Below, in pieces: positions 45,753-58,589 of a stretch of 64,000 nucleotides of DNA. This stretch comes from Polytrichum commune. Its lineage: Eukaryota; Streptophyta; Polytrichopsida; Polytrichales; Polytrichaceae. Both the position numbers and the translations under genes were made by a program. The stretch spans positions 3,720,001 through 3,784,000 of the forward strand of contig OX485806.1 of NCBI GenBank assembly GCA_950295325.1, in the 5' to 3' direction. The notes under the pieces were generated by a model. It was not told where the DNA came from, searched no databases, and saw only the letters and a list, made by a program, of their open reading frames with translations. Each line of letters starts with the position of its first letter. The stretch's first letter is position 1.

Positions 45753-48700
45753 CAAGTAAAATAGAAATGGAAAAGAAAAGTTCATGTCTTAGGGACTTCA
45801 AAGAACATTAATCCAAACATTCAATTTAAGGACAAGGTTATGAACAAAAATTTATTGACATTGATGGGTTTTCACTGCGGTGGAGCTTAAAAACATCCAA
45901 AATAGGGGGTGTATAAACATTATCCATAAGGGTTATTGATTGAACCTCATACAATTCATCAATCAATACTAATGCATCCCAATCATCAAGCATCCTATAT
46001 CCATGTAACATATTTAAAGTCCCTTGCCCCTTATAATCATAACCCTATGTTACTATAAAACCTATGAACTTACTTATTTTTGTTGTATACATCACTATGT
46101 TATGCCATTAAATAATATAAGGCACCCTATTATTTTTATCAGACATAGCTTTTAAAAATGAGAAAATACTTGAAGTCAACATAAATTGAATATTTGTGAG
46201 TTTAACCCCAACATCCTTACATTGAGGATGTAAGAAATGATTATTGAAGAGCAAAGTAAGACATGTGTGATTTGTGGATCATAAAACTTGATGCATGGAT
46301 GACTCCCGTTGTCCACAATAAAAGGTTTAGAACATGACCATACTTTGCGACATTTTGTCCCTCAGCAAATAGAAATCTCACTGTGACTTTGTTCAAGTAA
46401 TATAATAAATAACTTAGCTCACATACTCCCATATGGCAAAACACAAATGCAACATGAAAGTGGTCAAAGGCTCACCTTGAAGTACTCTTGAATATTCTCC
46501 TCAATAAAAATTAGTGTTGGCGCCACGTTAGCTATGCTCAATGTGGGCCTAAACACAAAGCCAACGAAAAGATCACAATGAGCACACGTGGCCACTAGTA
46601 TATGTGACATATTGTAATAAAAGTAAAAGAGCTTCAAAAATTTGCATAATCTCATATTTTGTTTCTCTATTCATAATTCGCAAAGCCGTTGTAGTTTAGC
46701 TTCCTATCATACTGTAGGTAGTCACTCCAACCCCATGTTCCTCCTAACTTGAAAAAAAGATTGATCGTCAAGAACCTCATCAACTTAATTGAGAGACTTA
46801 TGTTGAATGCAAGTGTAAAAATTGCAACATTTTCATAATGATGTCATTTTTGAAATCCTTGTAGCAGAGTATGATGTTCTTTACCCTCAACAATACAAAT
46901 TGTTGTTTTTGAATATACTCACTGCTAAACGTCACAGATATCATAAGCTACCCACTCATCGCAATGTTGTTGCTCATTCAAAGGTTGTTGGAATTTCATG
47001 TTGTAGATTTCTCAAAAACATCAATTGAAAGTGTTTTGGTCTGGCAAAATGCAAGACGGGATTGTTATTCTAAGGTATTGCTAAGCAACAGTGCAAAATC
47101 AAGCATACAAGTTTTACACTATCTATTCATCTGCAGAAAATACATGCAAGCAACATTGACTCCCAAATTTAAAGCGTTGAAAATCCTTGCATTCTAGACT
47201 AAATGTTACTCTAATAACATAGGTGATGAGCAAGGTAGGCACTTTGGTGTTAAAAACCTAAGTCTACAAGGTGGCTCATGACCATCTATGGAGGTTGGAT
47301 GCTTGATGTGAGGATGAGAAAATAGATCTAGCACCAAAGTTGCAAAAGCTAAGTGATGAAACATTTGGAAGGAAAGGTCAGGCAAGAATGCAAAAGACAA
47401 GAAGCTCCACAAATATGACCAAAGCATATTCGTTCAAGACACCACCTCAGGATTTCCGGAGGTTGTGTCGTATTTTTTAATAGGAGATCCACGTGTCTAT
47501 GAGAGGGAGCTACTTTCCAATCCTACAAAGAAGAACTATAATTTAATTATCTTGTTGCAGATCGACCAATTAGTTGCATTTAGGAAACATTCCTAAAGAA
47601 TTGCATCCTCTTGATGCTCTACATTCTCTTAAGCAAATGTTTATAAATTCCTTCAAGTTTCAAACTGAAGAATATACATGAACCTCCCATGTGTATGATT
47701 AGTCGCTCAACAATGACAGGCACCACTCAGATCAATATCCAAACGCTAAGATTTTAACCATTTAAAGATCCTAATAACGCATGTGAGATTGAACCAGTTG
47801 GCAACATGGTACTACGACACCTACTTGTACTCCCCCGGATATATGTCATTGATTCCATTCAGCATAAAAGCATGTAAATGCGACCCCTTTAAGCATCAAA
47901 TCTTTAAAAATCTCATGAACTCACGATATAGGAACACCTCAGAAGTTAAGTTTTTGGGCACAGACTGAAACCACGGATACAGACTACAAACTTTTGGTTG
48001 GAAACCACACCAAAAAACAAAATGAAAGTTGGCCTTTTGCAAAACTACATGCTGCTGGAAAAAAAAAGAACATATCCTTTAAACATAGCGGGATAGAAAA
48101 GACTAAAGTATGTGTGAAGATAAAGGATGAGAGCGTCAATGAAACCCTCATCACTCCAAAAACATCGATTGTCCAAAGGATCTCAATGGAATAAAAGACA
48201 ATGACACAATACATATAGTCCTTCTTGACTTTCACCTATGTTGTTATACAACATTCAACCTTGTAAATAATGCCTGAATAATGCAAAAGGAAGGAGGAAC
48301 TTAAATGAATCATGAGGCTAACGAAATTGGACACGTCTGGCGTTGGATCGCCATAAGCGGATCTGTAACTTGATGCCACATAAAGCTCTTAGTAAACTTG
48401 TGGTTCTCACACTCCCTGCCTCTCCAAATCCACCATGTCTAGATCCTCACACTTTTTAGAATGAATCATAAATGTCCGCCTTTACCAAGGCAATTGTTGA
48501 AGCCCAAGGTGAACTCAAAGTGCAATGTAGTCGGTCAATGTATGATTAGTCAAAGACAGCAAGGAGGAGCTCACTTTGAAGCAACCAAAATACAAAGGCA
48601 CAGGTATGGGCCAAGCCTCACACATTAGGTTCAACTTGCCGCCTTTGGAGGCTCAGCAATCTTGGATAGAGAGATAATTGTGACTAAACTAATGATGTTG

Positions 48701-50279
48701 GCGTGTCACTTGAGTTTAGTTCAAACTTGGTAAGTGGGGCCACCACATATGTGCACCTTCATTATCCACATGTGCCCCTCATTTCTCCTCCTCACAGACC
48801 CTAAAGTTTATCACGTCTATTCTCACAACCAAGGTGTACCAATTTCACCTTCTAGGTATTTCAAAACATCAGCAACAATCGGGATCAAATTCAACCCAAC
48901 CCGCATTCCTTACACCATCCTGAACCTTATCTAACCACCTTAACCGAACCGCCCACTCTAATGCTCTTAATGGTAGGAATCAAACTTCAAAAGATTGCAA
49001 GTTTAACTCGAAATGATACAACATCACCATGTACGATAACTAAGTGTTTTGAAACCTTCAAGTACGTTCCAACTTAACCACCATAGGCTCCACCAATACT
49101 CAAGTTGCACTCAAATTTTATGAAATCATCGATGTTGGCTGCATAGTCAAGACCTTGAATCAATACAACAAACATCACGTTTCCTCAAACGTTGTCAAAT
49201 GTCCAAGTATTAAAATAGTTGTTACATACAGTGGATTGTGTGCCTGCTAAACAATGAGCAACATGGATGCATGTTCTCGTGCTCAAGATCCCACGAGACA
49301 CATTTCCAATGAATTAGATCGTACTCGATACCCACAAAATTCAAAGGCCTGATAAATTTCCTACTACTTCTGAGACTACAACAAATATCCTAACTTGCTT
49401 GATGTTCCTCCATCTGCAATACAAAAACTGCTTGGTTCACTGACTGGCACAACAAACATACACGAACACTCAATCACAAAACTCAATGACCTTATCTCCA
49501 AACCCACCACCAGACTTCTAATGAAATCCACATACATTATGACATAGAATATCACACATGTCCGACTCTCAACAAATAATAGTTTGACCACCAACGACCA
49601 AAGCGTTCAACTTATAAGGCTCCGCTCATTGAGATCCCACACCTGATTTTCACAACTGTCATTAGCATTCAAGTCGAACTCATAAGCATCATATTCGAAA
49701 TAGGGAAACTAAATGGACAGCGATTCACTACGTCCCCCCCAGCAGATCTACAGTAGAGGAGCATGGCTATGGTGCTATGCCACCTTTGAAGGCACTCTAT
49801 TGCCGTTGCCCGATCTCAGAGGTCGATTCATTCCTCAACAAACCCGTAAGTAGTCCACAATCGTAACTGCAACATCAAGTTTTCTGAGAATGCTCTATGC
49901 CTCTACAATGGACTGTGTGGATTGCACAAGTAGTTGAACCACAACATATCTCGTCTACCATTTCGCACAACAGATCAACAAGCTAGTCTCACAAACAAAA
50001 CCCTCTGCCCACAAGCACAAAGATAGATCCAGGGAAGAAGACAGAATCTGCGTTCTCTATGAAGCTTCAGTTGTAAGTGCTCACTTAAGATGCAAAAGAT
50101 GGATCCAGCAACGCGGACAGCAGGCACTAGGAAGTTGGAAGTTGAGATGATTAATACTTTCGACATCACATGGGAACGAGAGCGCACTCCATCACATGCA
50201 GTGTCTGGAAAATGATTTGCAAGCCATGAGCGAGGAGTTCTAACTTAAATACAGTAGCAAAGCTAACTTCCGGACACAA
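45753..50279. other. Long AT-rich intergenic stretch, no gene supported
   Basis: Short frames occur on both strands, but none has a recognisable domain, good splice borders or a repeat partner in the window. A minus-strand run near 48300-48440 reads 'WWIWRGRECENHKFTK', faintly like a degraded retroelement protein, which I do not call. No tRNA, SINE or LTR termini were seen. Confidence 0.5.
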
Positions 50280-50661
50280 CTACACTACCAAATATGATAT
50301 TTAGTGGCATATGGTGTTTAATGTCACTGTGGTAACTTTTCAGATGACGCTTCTTATGAATAAGCGAACAAATACTGTCATGGACGATGGATGAGTTCAT
50401 CCATGGGCCATAACTCTACCGTCTCTTGTCAGCAACTTGTGATGAAATATTGTCACGGATGATTATAATTTCGATGAACAATCACTTAGTAGGTGACAGT
50501 AGCTGCATCACTGTAAATCTATAATACCAAAAAAATTTACAAGGAATTACAAATAATATTGGGTTGACATTTAGTGTCGTGACACTATACTGCAGTTTAC
50601 AATCAGTATTGAGCAAGACAATTAGAATTTATGATACTAAATATCAAATTTAGTGTGGTAG
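50280..50661. mobile_element. MITE of family M
   Basis: The left end 'ctacactaccaaatatgata' and right end 'actaaatatcaaatttagtg'+'tggtag' are inverted repeats of about 28 bp. Each end is itself nearly palindromic around 'aaatatgatattt'. The interior includes 'gttgacatttagtgtcgtga', shared in inverted form with 1070-1452 and 61568-61853. No frame. Confidence 0.8.
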
Positions 50662-50755
50662 TCGGAGGAAGGCGAATGCAACTAGGCATGCAAACAATTG
50701 TTCCCCCACTCAGTGCCTGGGGGACATGAATCAGATCAGTAAGCTCCAATTTCTA

Positions 50756-51870
50756 AGAGCTTGTGGTGGCCCTCCTTGCACGGCAACCACAATTGTGGCA
50801 TTGACCTGATCAAATATACGTAAATTATTCAATCACATAGTACAAAACATTATTCGGCCATGTGGGTCGGTTCCATGACTCTATACTATGTCAATTGAAT
50901 TCCATGGGTCCCCGAACAAAGTGGGAATAAACATTCATTAGAGCTTGTGGCGGCCCTTCTTGCACGGCAACCACAATTACGGCATTGATCTTATCAAATA
51001 TGTATAAGTTACTCAATCATGTATTTCACAACATCATTCGGCCATGTGGGTCGGTTCCGTGACCCTGGACTATGTCAATTGAATTCCATGGGGCCCCGAA
51101 ACAAAGTAAGAATCGTCATTTATTATTCGTACATTCAAGATGAACTTCGAAACATTTAAGAGCTTGTGGTAGCCCGCCTTGCACGGCAATCACAATTGCG
51201 GCATTAACCTAATCAAAGATGTATAAGTTACTCAATCACGTAGTTCACAACATTATTAAGGCATGTGGGTCGGTTTCATGACCCTGGACTATGTCAATTG
51301 AATTCCATGGGGCCCCGAAACAAAGTGGGAATTGTCATTTATTATTCGTACATTCAGGATGAACTTCGAAACATTTAAGAGCTTGTGGTAACCCGCCTTG
51401 CACGGCAATCACAATTGCGGCATTAACCTAATCAAAGATGTATAAGTTACTCAATCATGTAGTTCACAACATTATTCAGGCATGTGGGTCGGTTTCAAGA
51501 CTCGGGGGGTTCACTCCCTCTTATATTTTGCATACATGTGCATTCGGGACCTATTTATTGGGGGGCTATTTTACCTTGCAAAAAAGATTATAAGGTATGG
51601 TATTTTTCAAAATAAATGTGTGATGGTATTTTACATGTAATCATTTTTCATTATTTAAAAACCCCCTATATTATATGTAGGTTTTTTTCTAAAATTTATC
51701 TACAATGAATATATAGACCCTATTTTTTATCGCACGTTGTTCTACGATTTTCGCCAGTGAACCCCCCGAGTTTCATGACCCTGGACTATGTCAATTGAAT
51801 CCCATGGGCGCTCGAACAAAGTGGGATTATTCATTTATTATTCCTTCATTCATGATGAACTTCAAAATTT
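50756..51870. repeat. Tandem array, 184- to 219-bp units, split by a MITE
   Basis: The block 'agagcttgtggtagcccgcc' starts at 50756, 50940, 51159 and 51378. The first interval is 184 bp because it lacks the 'tattattcgtacattcagga' section; later intervals are 219 bp. Copy four is interrupted by the MITE at 51501-51770 and resumes with 'tttcatgaccctggactatg'. Confidence 0.9.
51501..51770. mobile_element. 270-bp hAT-like MITE, copy 2, nested in the tandem array
   Basis: The 15-bp terminal repeats are the same as in copy 1. Flanks are TTTCAAGA and TTTCATGA (7 of 8). The empty site can be read in the neighbouring repeat units ('ggtttcatgaccctgg'), which proves insertion into a pre-existing array and fixes the element ends. 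Confidence 0.95.
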
Positions 51871-52184
51871 GGGTGGAGTTGTACTACTGGCACTATCCAG
51901 AGGAATCACTATTCATCCCAATAATATACACAAGAGCCATTGTTCATCTTAGCATCATTCCTTGAAATTGTTATTCATAGTAGAACTATCAATGAAAATG
52001 CCAACATTATTCATAATATTCCTATTGGCATTATTCATGTTGACAATGTTCATTATTTATTCCATTGTTAGTTCTTCCAAATCTTTTAAGTTTCTTCCTA
52101 TTAAGGTAAGATAGTGGAGGCCCATGTTCGATGATATATATAGAATGGAACACAACCATGCACCTAAATAATGGGGAGTTAGAA

Positions 52185-52370
52185 GTTTTTGCACAATCTA
52201 ATTTTGATCCAAGGTATTTTACATGGGTAAAAATAGGCAACCTATACACAAAGGCAACCTAATTGTACATATCGGTGTGCATTAAATAGTCCTATTAATG
52301 CGGGTGGAGAATTATAGTGGAAATAATTAGTGTGGACCGCTCTAATTGTCTAACAGGGGTGAAAACTACA
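52185..52370. repeat. Dispersed repeat, direct match to 58590-58775
   Basis: Shared blocks include 'aaaggcaacctaattg', 'acagtcctattagtgtgggt'-like sequence and 'ggaaataattagtgtgg' in the same order and orientation. No frame and no ends identified. Confidence 0.75.
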
Positions 52371-52399
52371 TGGATTTGCCTCTGCCACAACATGAATAA

Positions 52400-52690
52400 C
52401 TACACTAAATATGATATTTAGTGTTTGATAATATTTAGTTTTGTCACCACCCTATCCTGCACAACAATAATTTTCAATTATTTGATAATTAGTGTTAGAC
52501 ATAGATGCGCCGCCACCTTCCCTTTAGCCACCTCCCTTCTCCTTTTATCATTGTTAATTTTTTTTCGTATCCTTACTAACACTAAATTCATGCATATAAC
52601 TTCCACATATTACCATAGTTGATTATTAGTATTTGAGTTTACATTGAATGTTACTTACTTTCATAGGGTTAGTGATATTTAGTGTACTAG
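52400..52690. mobile_element. MITE of family M
   Basis: Starts 'ctacactaaatatgatattt'+'agtgt', a perfect palindromic end, and closes 'gtgatatttagtgtactag'. Its right 100 bp match the start of the window (1-126). Confidence 0.7.
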
Positions 52691-53088
52691 AAAAAGAGGG
52701 TCAAAGGGACACCATCATGACACAGAGATGACACCGTTGTAACCAATCTAATAAATATTAGAGTTGAAGTGGGGTAGCCTTGGCCATGTCGAACCCATGT
52801 CATCTTGGACACGGTCTATTGCTAGAGTGGGAACACGTTTACCCTTGAATCATGGTGCATTCATCTTGCTAGGAGGACTACAAGATTCATAAGTGTTTGT
52901 GCACATTCCTCGGAGCCATTCTCCAGGCCACCGCTTTTCCATTTACTGTGGGCAAACCTATTCTACCAACGAGTATTCTTCAAAATTCAAAGTTACCTCT
53001 GGCGGTAACTTGCATGGAGTTGAAAAAAATTGACCACTCGTCAGGTTACACGATTATGGGCTTATACATGTCTTCCTCGGGTAAAAAC

Positions 53089-53326
53089 ATTACACTTAAT
53101 ATGATATTTGTTGACACTTATTATTTGGAATCATTATGCAATGCTATATTATATTTCCATTGCTAATGTAACTCTTCACCAAGTAAAGTTGTTACTGTTC
53201 TATAATGTCCAAACAACCAATTTGAAATTTGTTGGTAAAATTTGGGACATACGGTACATATATATATAAAGCATTGCGTGGATCTAAATAGTAAATGCTA
53301 CTAAATATCATATTTAGTGTAGTAAT
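53089..53326. mobile_element. MITE of family M, short copy
   Basis: Left end 'attacacttaatatgatatt', right end 'actaaatatcatatttagtg'+'tagtaat', an inverted match of about 27 bp. It is 238 bp, so internally deleted relative to the 380-bp copies. Confidence 0.75.
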
Positions 53327-54499
53327 CACTTGCTTCCTTGTAGATAGGTTTTTGGTGTGGGTTTTGATTAACAAAACCACACATGGACGACTAAATAATT
53401 GTTAGATTTAACTCTAGATGTCATTATTAGGTTAATTGAGAGGTCACAATGACTTGGGAATGAAACTAGAATGATAATACCAAGGAAAACAACTTCTTAA
53501 GTGAGTTCTAGGATTTTATTGAGTTAAGGGATAAATTATGAGGGTCACATCAATGCAGTTTATGGAATTGTTGAGTCTCTCCCTTACTACCATCGCTCAA
53601 CAGTAACATCTCTCTCTATTATGGTTTTGCAATGCAAGGAGTCACGCCTCAACAATAGTCTATAGTCTTTTGAGTAACCAACAACCACAAAAAACCAAGG
53701 CCAAGGGCACCTTGATTTGATCCATAGTCTCTCATTCATTAAATGATAATTTAATGTATCAAAACATATTATAGTTCAACCCCACGAGTTGTTCGGCTCC
53801 TTAATTTATCTTCATTTTTAATGAGACAGTGGAACCATCATCCTTACCTTTGTTAGGCAACACATCATCCCTGTAAATATCTAGTGACTACAAGCCAAAC
53901 CACGTTAATATAGACAACCTAATGATCTCTAGAATACTTCTTCAACAAGCTTATCTCAATTGAATAAGCATGTAAGTATTCAAATTGGTTCTCTTCCCAT
54001 TCCCTTGAATAGCACAAGAACATTTCTCTTATTATATTAAAATGAATTGTTGCGGTTTACAAAAGTCTAGTAACGAGGAACAAGAACTAAGTCTACCGAT
54101 TAATAACCTAAAGGATTGAGTCTACATTCCAATCACCAAAGCCAAGGAACTACTCACAAGTAGCGAGTTTCATAGAGTGTAGCACAAGCCATAGTCTTAG
54201 TACCAAGTAACAATCCAAATGTACTCAAAGATTGACCTAGCCCTTAGTAGTTATATCCTTGCCCTTGGGTTTCCTACCAAAAGATAAGAGATATCTCCTC
54301 GCTTACTCCCCAACTTGGTTCGTTTCCTAATTCCAACGCTTTGTCTTTCTCGGACTATCGTCCTTGCCACAAGTTATGGTACTTCGTCGAATTGTACGTT
54401 GAAGTTACTTCCTCCTGACCATGGTCTCGCCTAATTGACTATAATTCACGTTGTCACAAGATGAAGGTTCTCTCACAATTTATATATCATTTTCACAAG
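53327..54499. other. AT-rich spacer, no gene supported
   Basis: No recognisable frame, repeat or transposon end up to the CACTA terminus at 54500. Confidence 0.5.
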
Positions 54500-54774
54500 C
54501 ACTACAACAAAACACGTCTTTTACAACTGGGTTTTTTAACTCCTACGAGTGAGAAAATCCAAACTTTACTAACGTGAAAAACGACCAGTCGCTTCGGACA
54601 AGCAATAAAGTCTGGTCATAGTCATGTCGGACAAGACGTTCCCAATGGCAGTGAAGTTTGGGGTGCTCCGCGTGCTTCACTTCATAAAGTCATGTCCTAC
54701 TTCACTATGCCTCGTCAATATAAGCAACATAATACACGTCACCATATAACTCCCTCTAGTAATCTCGGACAAGT

Positions 54775-55226
54775 CATGTAGGTGTGTACTAACTTTTGCA
54801 CTTCACTACACAAAATCATATATGTGAAATGAAAAAAAATCTCCATATCACTCCCTCTAGTAATCTCGGACAATAACGAAGGAGATCCATAACTTTACGT
54901 AGTAAGTGCGTGTGACTTATTATAGTAAACAAATCCGGCAATGATATAGAGTTCTGACTTTATGGCGTAATATCCATTTTACTATGTGGAGTAAAGTAGT
55001 CATGTAGGGGTGTACTAACATTCGCACTTCACTACACAAAGTCATCTTACGGGTAATGAATTGAATTCTCCACGTCACTGCCCTTAGTAATCACGGACAG
55101 TAACGCATGACATCCATAACTCGGTATAATAAGTGCATATGACTGGTTTTAGTAAACATCTTCGGCAATAGCATATATTTCTCATTGTTTGGCGGATGGA
55201 CCTACTTTACTATGTGTAGTAACTTT
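54775..55226. repeat. Subterminal tandem repeat of the CACTA element, 226-bp unit
   Basis: 'catgtagg.gtgtactaac...cacttcactacacaaa' starts at 54775 and again at 55001. A third partial unit lies at about 56560-56705, inside an intron of the accessory gene. Short 'tcggacaa' and 'agtcatgt' motifs are scattered from 54595, as expected for transposase-binding subterminal repeats. Confidence 0.7.
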
Positions 55227-55720
55227 TGTATCAACCATTTTTATTTGGCTTACTTTGTGGAGTCATATGGTTGTCATATGTCATTATTGCTACTAACTGG
55301 TAGTGAACTTTATATGGCTTTGCAAAGTGACATGTTTTGGATGCATATGACTGTACTTACTACAACTAGTAACATGAGGTCAACTCATCACAGTTAGATG
55401 TTAATGGCATGCACAAAATAATTTGCTTAGTCATACTAACAATACTATGCTGAGTCATCTAATGGATGGTCGCTTCACTTTGAGATGCAAGTTGATTCTT
55501 TAAACTAACATTCATTTACGACATACAGTGAAGTGCATAATACATTCCTCCACCAAGTGCAGTCACACAAACATGGTTTCAATGTTCTACTACCAAATTC
55601 ATAAGGGTACAAATAGTATGTCATTCATGTTCCACATTTCACTACTAGCAATGATAAATACTACATTCCGAGGTTCTATAAGTCTGAATATCAACATTGC
55701 TCTACAAGTCCACACTACAC

Positions 55721-57035
55721 TCACGCAGGTGCATACAACCTAACACAATCATTTGGCCCAAGAACGTAGTGGCCTTTTGCGTTGCCGATTGTAGTGATTG
55801 GAGGGTCGTCTTCGGAGAGGGGAATACATAGGGGATAGTCATCCTTATATGTCTCCGTAAATGTGAGAGATATGTAGCCACCGCCAATCACCTTATTGTG
55901 CAACATCCCACCTGCTAGGTTCTTTATAATACCCTTTCCAATGAATGTCGTCTTCAAGTCTTCCTCTTCATGACCACAGATATGAACCACATCCCCCGCA
56001 TTCTGCATAAGTACAACAACCACATGTTAGTGTTTGAATTACATTAGGGCAAGGTCATGAGTTCAACAACAAAATATCGTTGCATGTTTCCTAGCAAGTG
56101 CGTACCAATTCGAGGCCGGTTTTGGTCTTCTTTGAAGTCTTGGTGGCAAGGGGAGGTTTATCCGCCCGGCATTTGTCCACCACATGTTTGTTCTTTAATG
56201 GGTTACTTCTCAGTTTCTCTACAACGTCGCCTTTCTTTAAAATTGGCAGAGCCTCCAATGTCAACTTCTCGCCTTCAGTCAGTCGTGTATGTTTCTGTTT
56301 AGGGGCACCATCTTTTTTGGCATTCCCACCATACGCACTGATGCCTTGGCTGCTCGATGGCGCCCGAACTGGTCGAATTGCACCGCTGGAAACCTCATTT
56401 ACCTGTGAATGTCGACTTCCATTGGGCAAATTAGACATCGCTACACCAGTTATGATTTAGTTTAGCACATACATAAGGCCATATAACTAAGTTTGGTGAT
56501 ATTATGTTCTTTGCCACCAGTCATGTCATTGTGAGTTACATTCGGGTCATTACTTCCAATAGTAATGTCGGACAATAACGAATGAAATTCATTACTGCAC
56601 CTAGTAAGCGCATTGACTACTTATAGTAAATAAATCCAGTAATGGCATATACATCTCACTTTATGGCGTAATCTCTACTTAACTATGTAGAATAAAATTT
56701 ACATAAAAGTAATTTCACAAGAATCCGCCCAAATTGCATACATGTTCAAAGTCCTCGTGCCCCGAAGAAGCTTTCTAGGACCGGGAGGGGATTTCCGGGC
56801 TCGCCACGATTGGCAAATCACCTGCACCACCAGACTCTACTACCTTGCTTGTGGGCTCCTTTGAAGCTGACCATGCAAGCGGAGATACACTTCTCCGAGA
56901 GTTGGATTTTCCCGCATCAACACTGCAAGGGTGTCCTCCACGTGGCGGTGTGCCTACCTCTCTTTCCACTGGGATCCCAAGCTTCGCCATCACCGCAAGA
57001 AGCGAGCTCTGAATGTTGTTGAACTTTTCATCCAA
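55721..57035 (-). CDS. CACTA accessory protein (TNP1/TnpA-like), partial
   Basis: At least three minus-strand blocks: 57035-56775 ('LDEKFNNIQSSLLAVMAKLG', a helical start, then Ser/Pro-rich), 56438-56106 (basic, Lys-rich: 'LTLEALPILKKGDVVEKLRS'), and 56002-55721. The intron 56105-56003 is well supported: donor gtacgc, acceptor atgcag, phase 0 on both sides. The last exon ('GDVVHICGHEEEDLKTTF', 'GKGIIKNLAGGMLHNKVIG', 'TIGNAKGHYVLGPNDCVRLY') follows the pattern of the C-terminal domain in plant CACTA second-gene proteins, which bind subterminal DNA and help transposition. The join between the first two blocks is not resolved and the true start is unknown; a 146-bp piece of the subterminal repeat lies in that gap. 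Confidence 0.5.
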
Positions 57036-57050
57036 CTGCCGAACCTCTGC

Positions 57051-58589
57051 ATGCCCTTACCTCCTCAAGACCTGCACTCCTCGTGCGACTTACATTAAGG
57101 ATCCCTCAACAATTCAAGTCCTCGTGTAAGTCCGGTTGTCAATCCAAAGCATAATTTTATAAATAAAAACAAACACTTCATATGAAAATATGATAAGACG
57201 TCCTCAATCTCGGCTAAGGCTTTATGTAAATAGGGAAGGGCTTCACACCCTGGAAATCAATAGAAACAATTGCCTTCAAATACTATATTTCACTATTTGA
57301 CTCTATTCACAAAAGTCAAGACAATTGCCACCCCAATTATTAAGCTCAGTGAATATGCTCGCTTCCCAAGAGTCGAGACTATAGGGTACTCAATTTTCAC
57401 AAGGTAAAGGGTGGAGAATGTCGGTTACTTAGGTGGCATGGTATCACTACAAACCAGAAGCCTCACCACCCAACACTGCTATCAAACTATGGTCATTCGA
57501 TAATTAAGCTTTGAAAAGAATCCCACTCCCTTCCTGAAGGTTATAGAGTAAGGATTTCAACAATCATTCATTAACAATAATGAACACCAAATCTTATTGA
57601 TAAACATTACTCTCAAAATATATTTTAGAAAACGGTATGTAATCTACTGGCCAATTCCACTCTCTTCTTGAGAGGGATCTGTCCAATAATGAGAGAAAGA
57701 ATTCCCAAGTCTCCTCTTCTTCTCCAATCATTTTTCACTTCCCCTATTAATCTCCTCCCTCAAACTATGGTCATTGCAGAGAAAATTGTCCTTTCAAGCG
57801 ATGCACCCATCCAGAGCCAGATTCATAAGTCCTGCTCAATTAATCACATGTCTATTGTTTCTCACAAATGAGTCTCAAAGCTCTGGATTAAGGTCACGGA
57901 GTTGGAGAGAACTACTTTTACTTTCTATTCAACTAAATAATTACTAATGGCCTACTTCATCATTGTGTCAAGGTTCTAACTACAATTTTGAACCTAAACT
58001 TCATCAAAGTTCAAAAATTAAACTACTCTATCCAAAAAATCGTATCACAATCTTGTATTGAGGGTCGTCATTTCCTTCCTTACAAGCACCAGCCCAACTA
58101 TTCACATCAAATTGTGCAAAAAAACGGAGCTATACTACATTTATACATATAGATATTGTACTTATAAGTGGTTGTATCCAGGTATAATACACACAGTCCA
58201 CGTATTTGGAAACATATTGTTTAAACAACACTAACATGTGCAATTTATGTATACTCGAGCCTACGCGAACACATAAATTACTTTGCTGATGAGTTGTGTT
58301 CATGGGGCCCATAGTAGATTCGAGAGTAAAATCTCTAGATGCTAGAATCTCAGTGCTAACATTAAATCTTAAGTCAAGGTAGTTGAACACAACTCATCAA
58401 TCAAGTAATGTTATGTAGGTTGGGCCTTTACCCATGCACATTATCTTGGGTCCAAATTAGAGCATAAAATTCATAACTTTGTTTATGATCCATATGTTTG
58501 GAAACCACAGTAAGAAAAAATATTATTATATTTTTCTATTGTGGTAATAAATATTCAAAATAATGTGAATGAGTGAACATAGTCATAAT
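57051..58589. other. AT-rich intergenic DNA, no gene supported
   Basis: No domain-bearing frame and no transposon termini. A missing CACTA right end would be expected here or beyond, but was not found. Confidence 0.45.

Larger units (their letters stand above)
54500..57050 (-). mobile_element. CACTA (En/Spm-type) transposon, one end plus accessory gene
   Basis: CACTACAACAAAACACG at 54500 is the classic plant CACTA terminus. It is followed by repeated subterminal motifs (54600-55230) and a minus-strand spliced gene resembling the TNP1/TnpA-side accessory protein. In CACTA elements that gene lies toward the 3' end, so the visible terminus would be the 3' end of a minus-oriented element. No matching '...TTTTGTTGTAGTG' end and no TNP2 transposase are found to the right, so the element is truncated or too diverged there. 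Confidence 0.55.

Noticed and set aside
48300-48440. Minus-strand 'WWIWRGRECENHKFTKSF' run, considered as a LINE remnant
   Set aside because: No reverse transcriptase or endonuclease motif and no cysteine box nearby; the resemblance is too weak.
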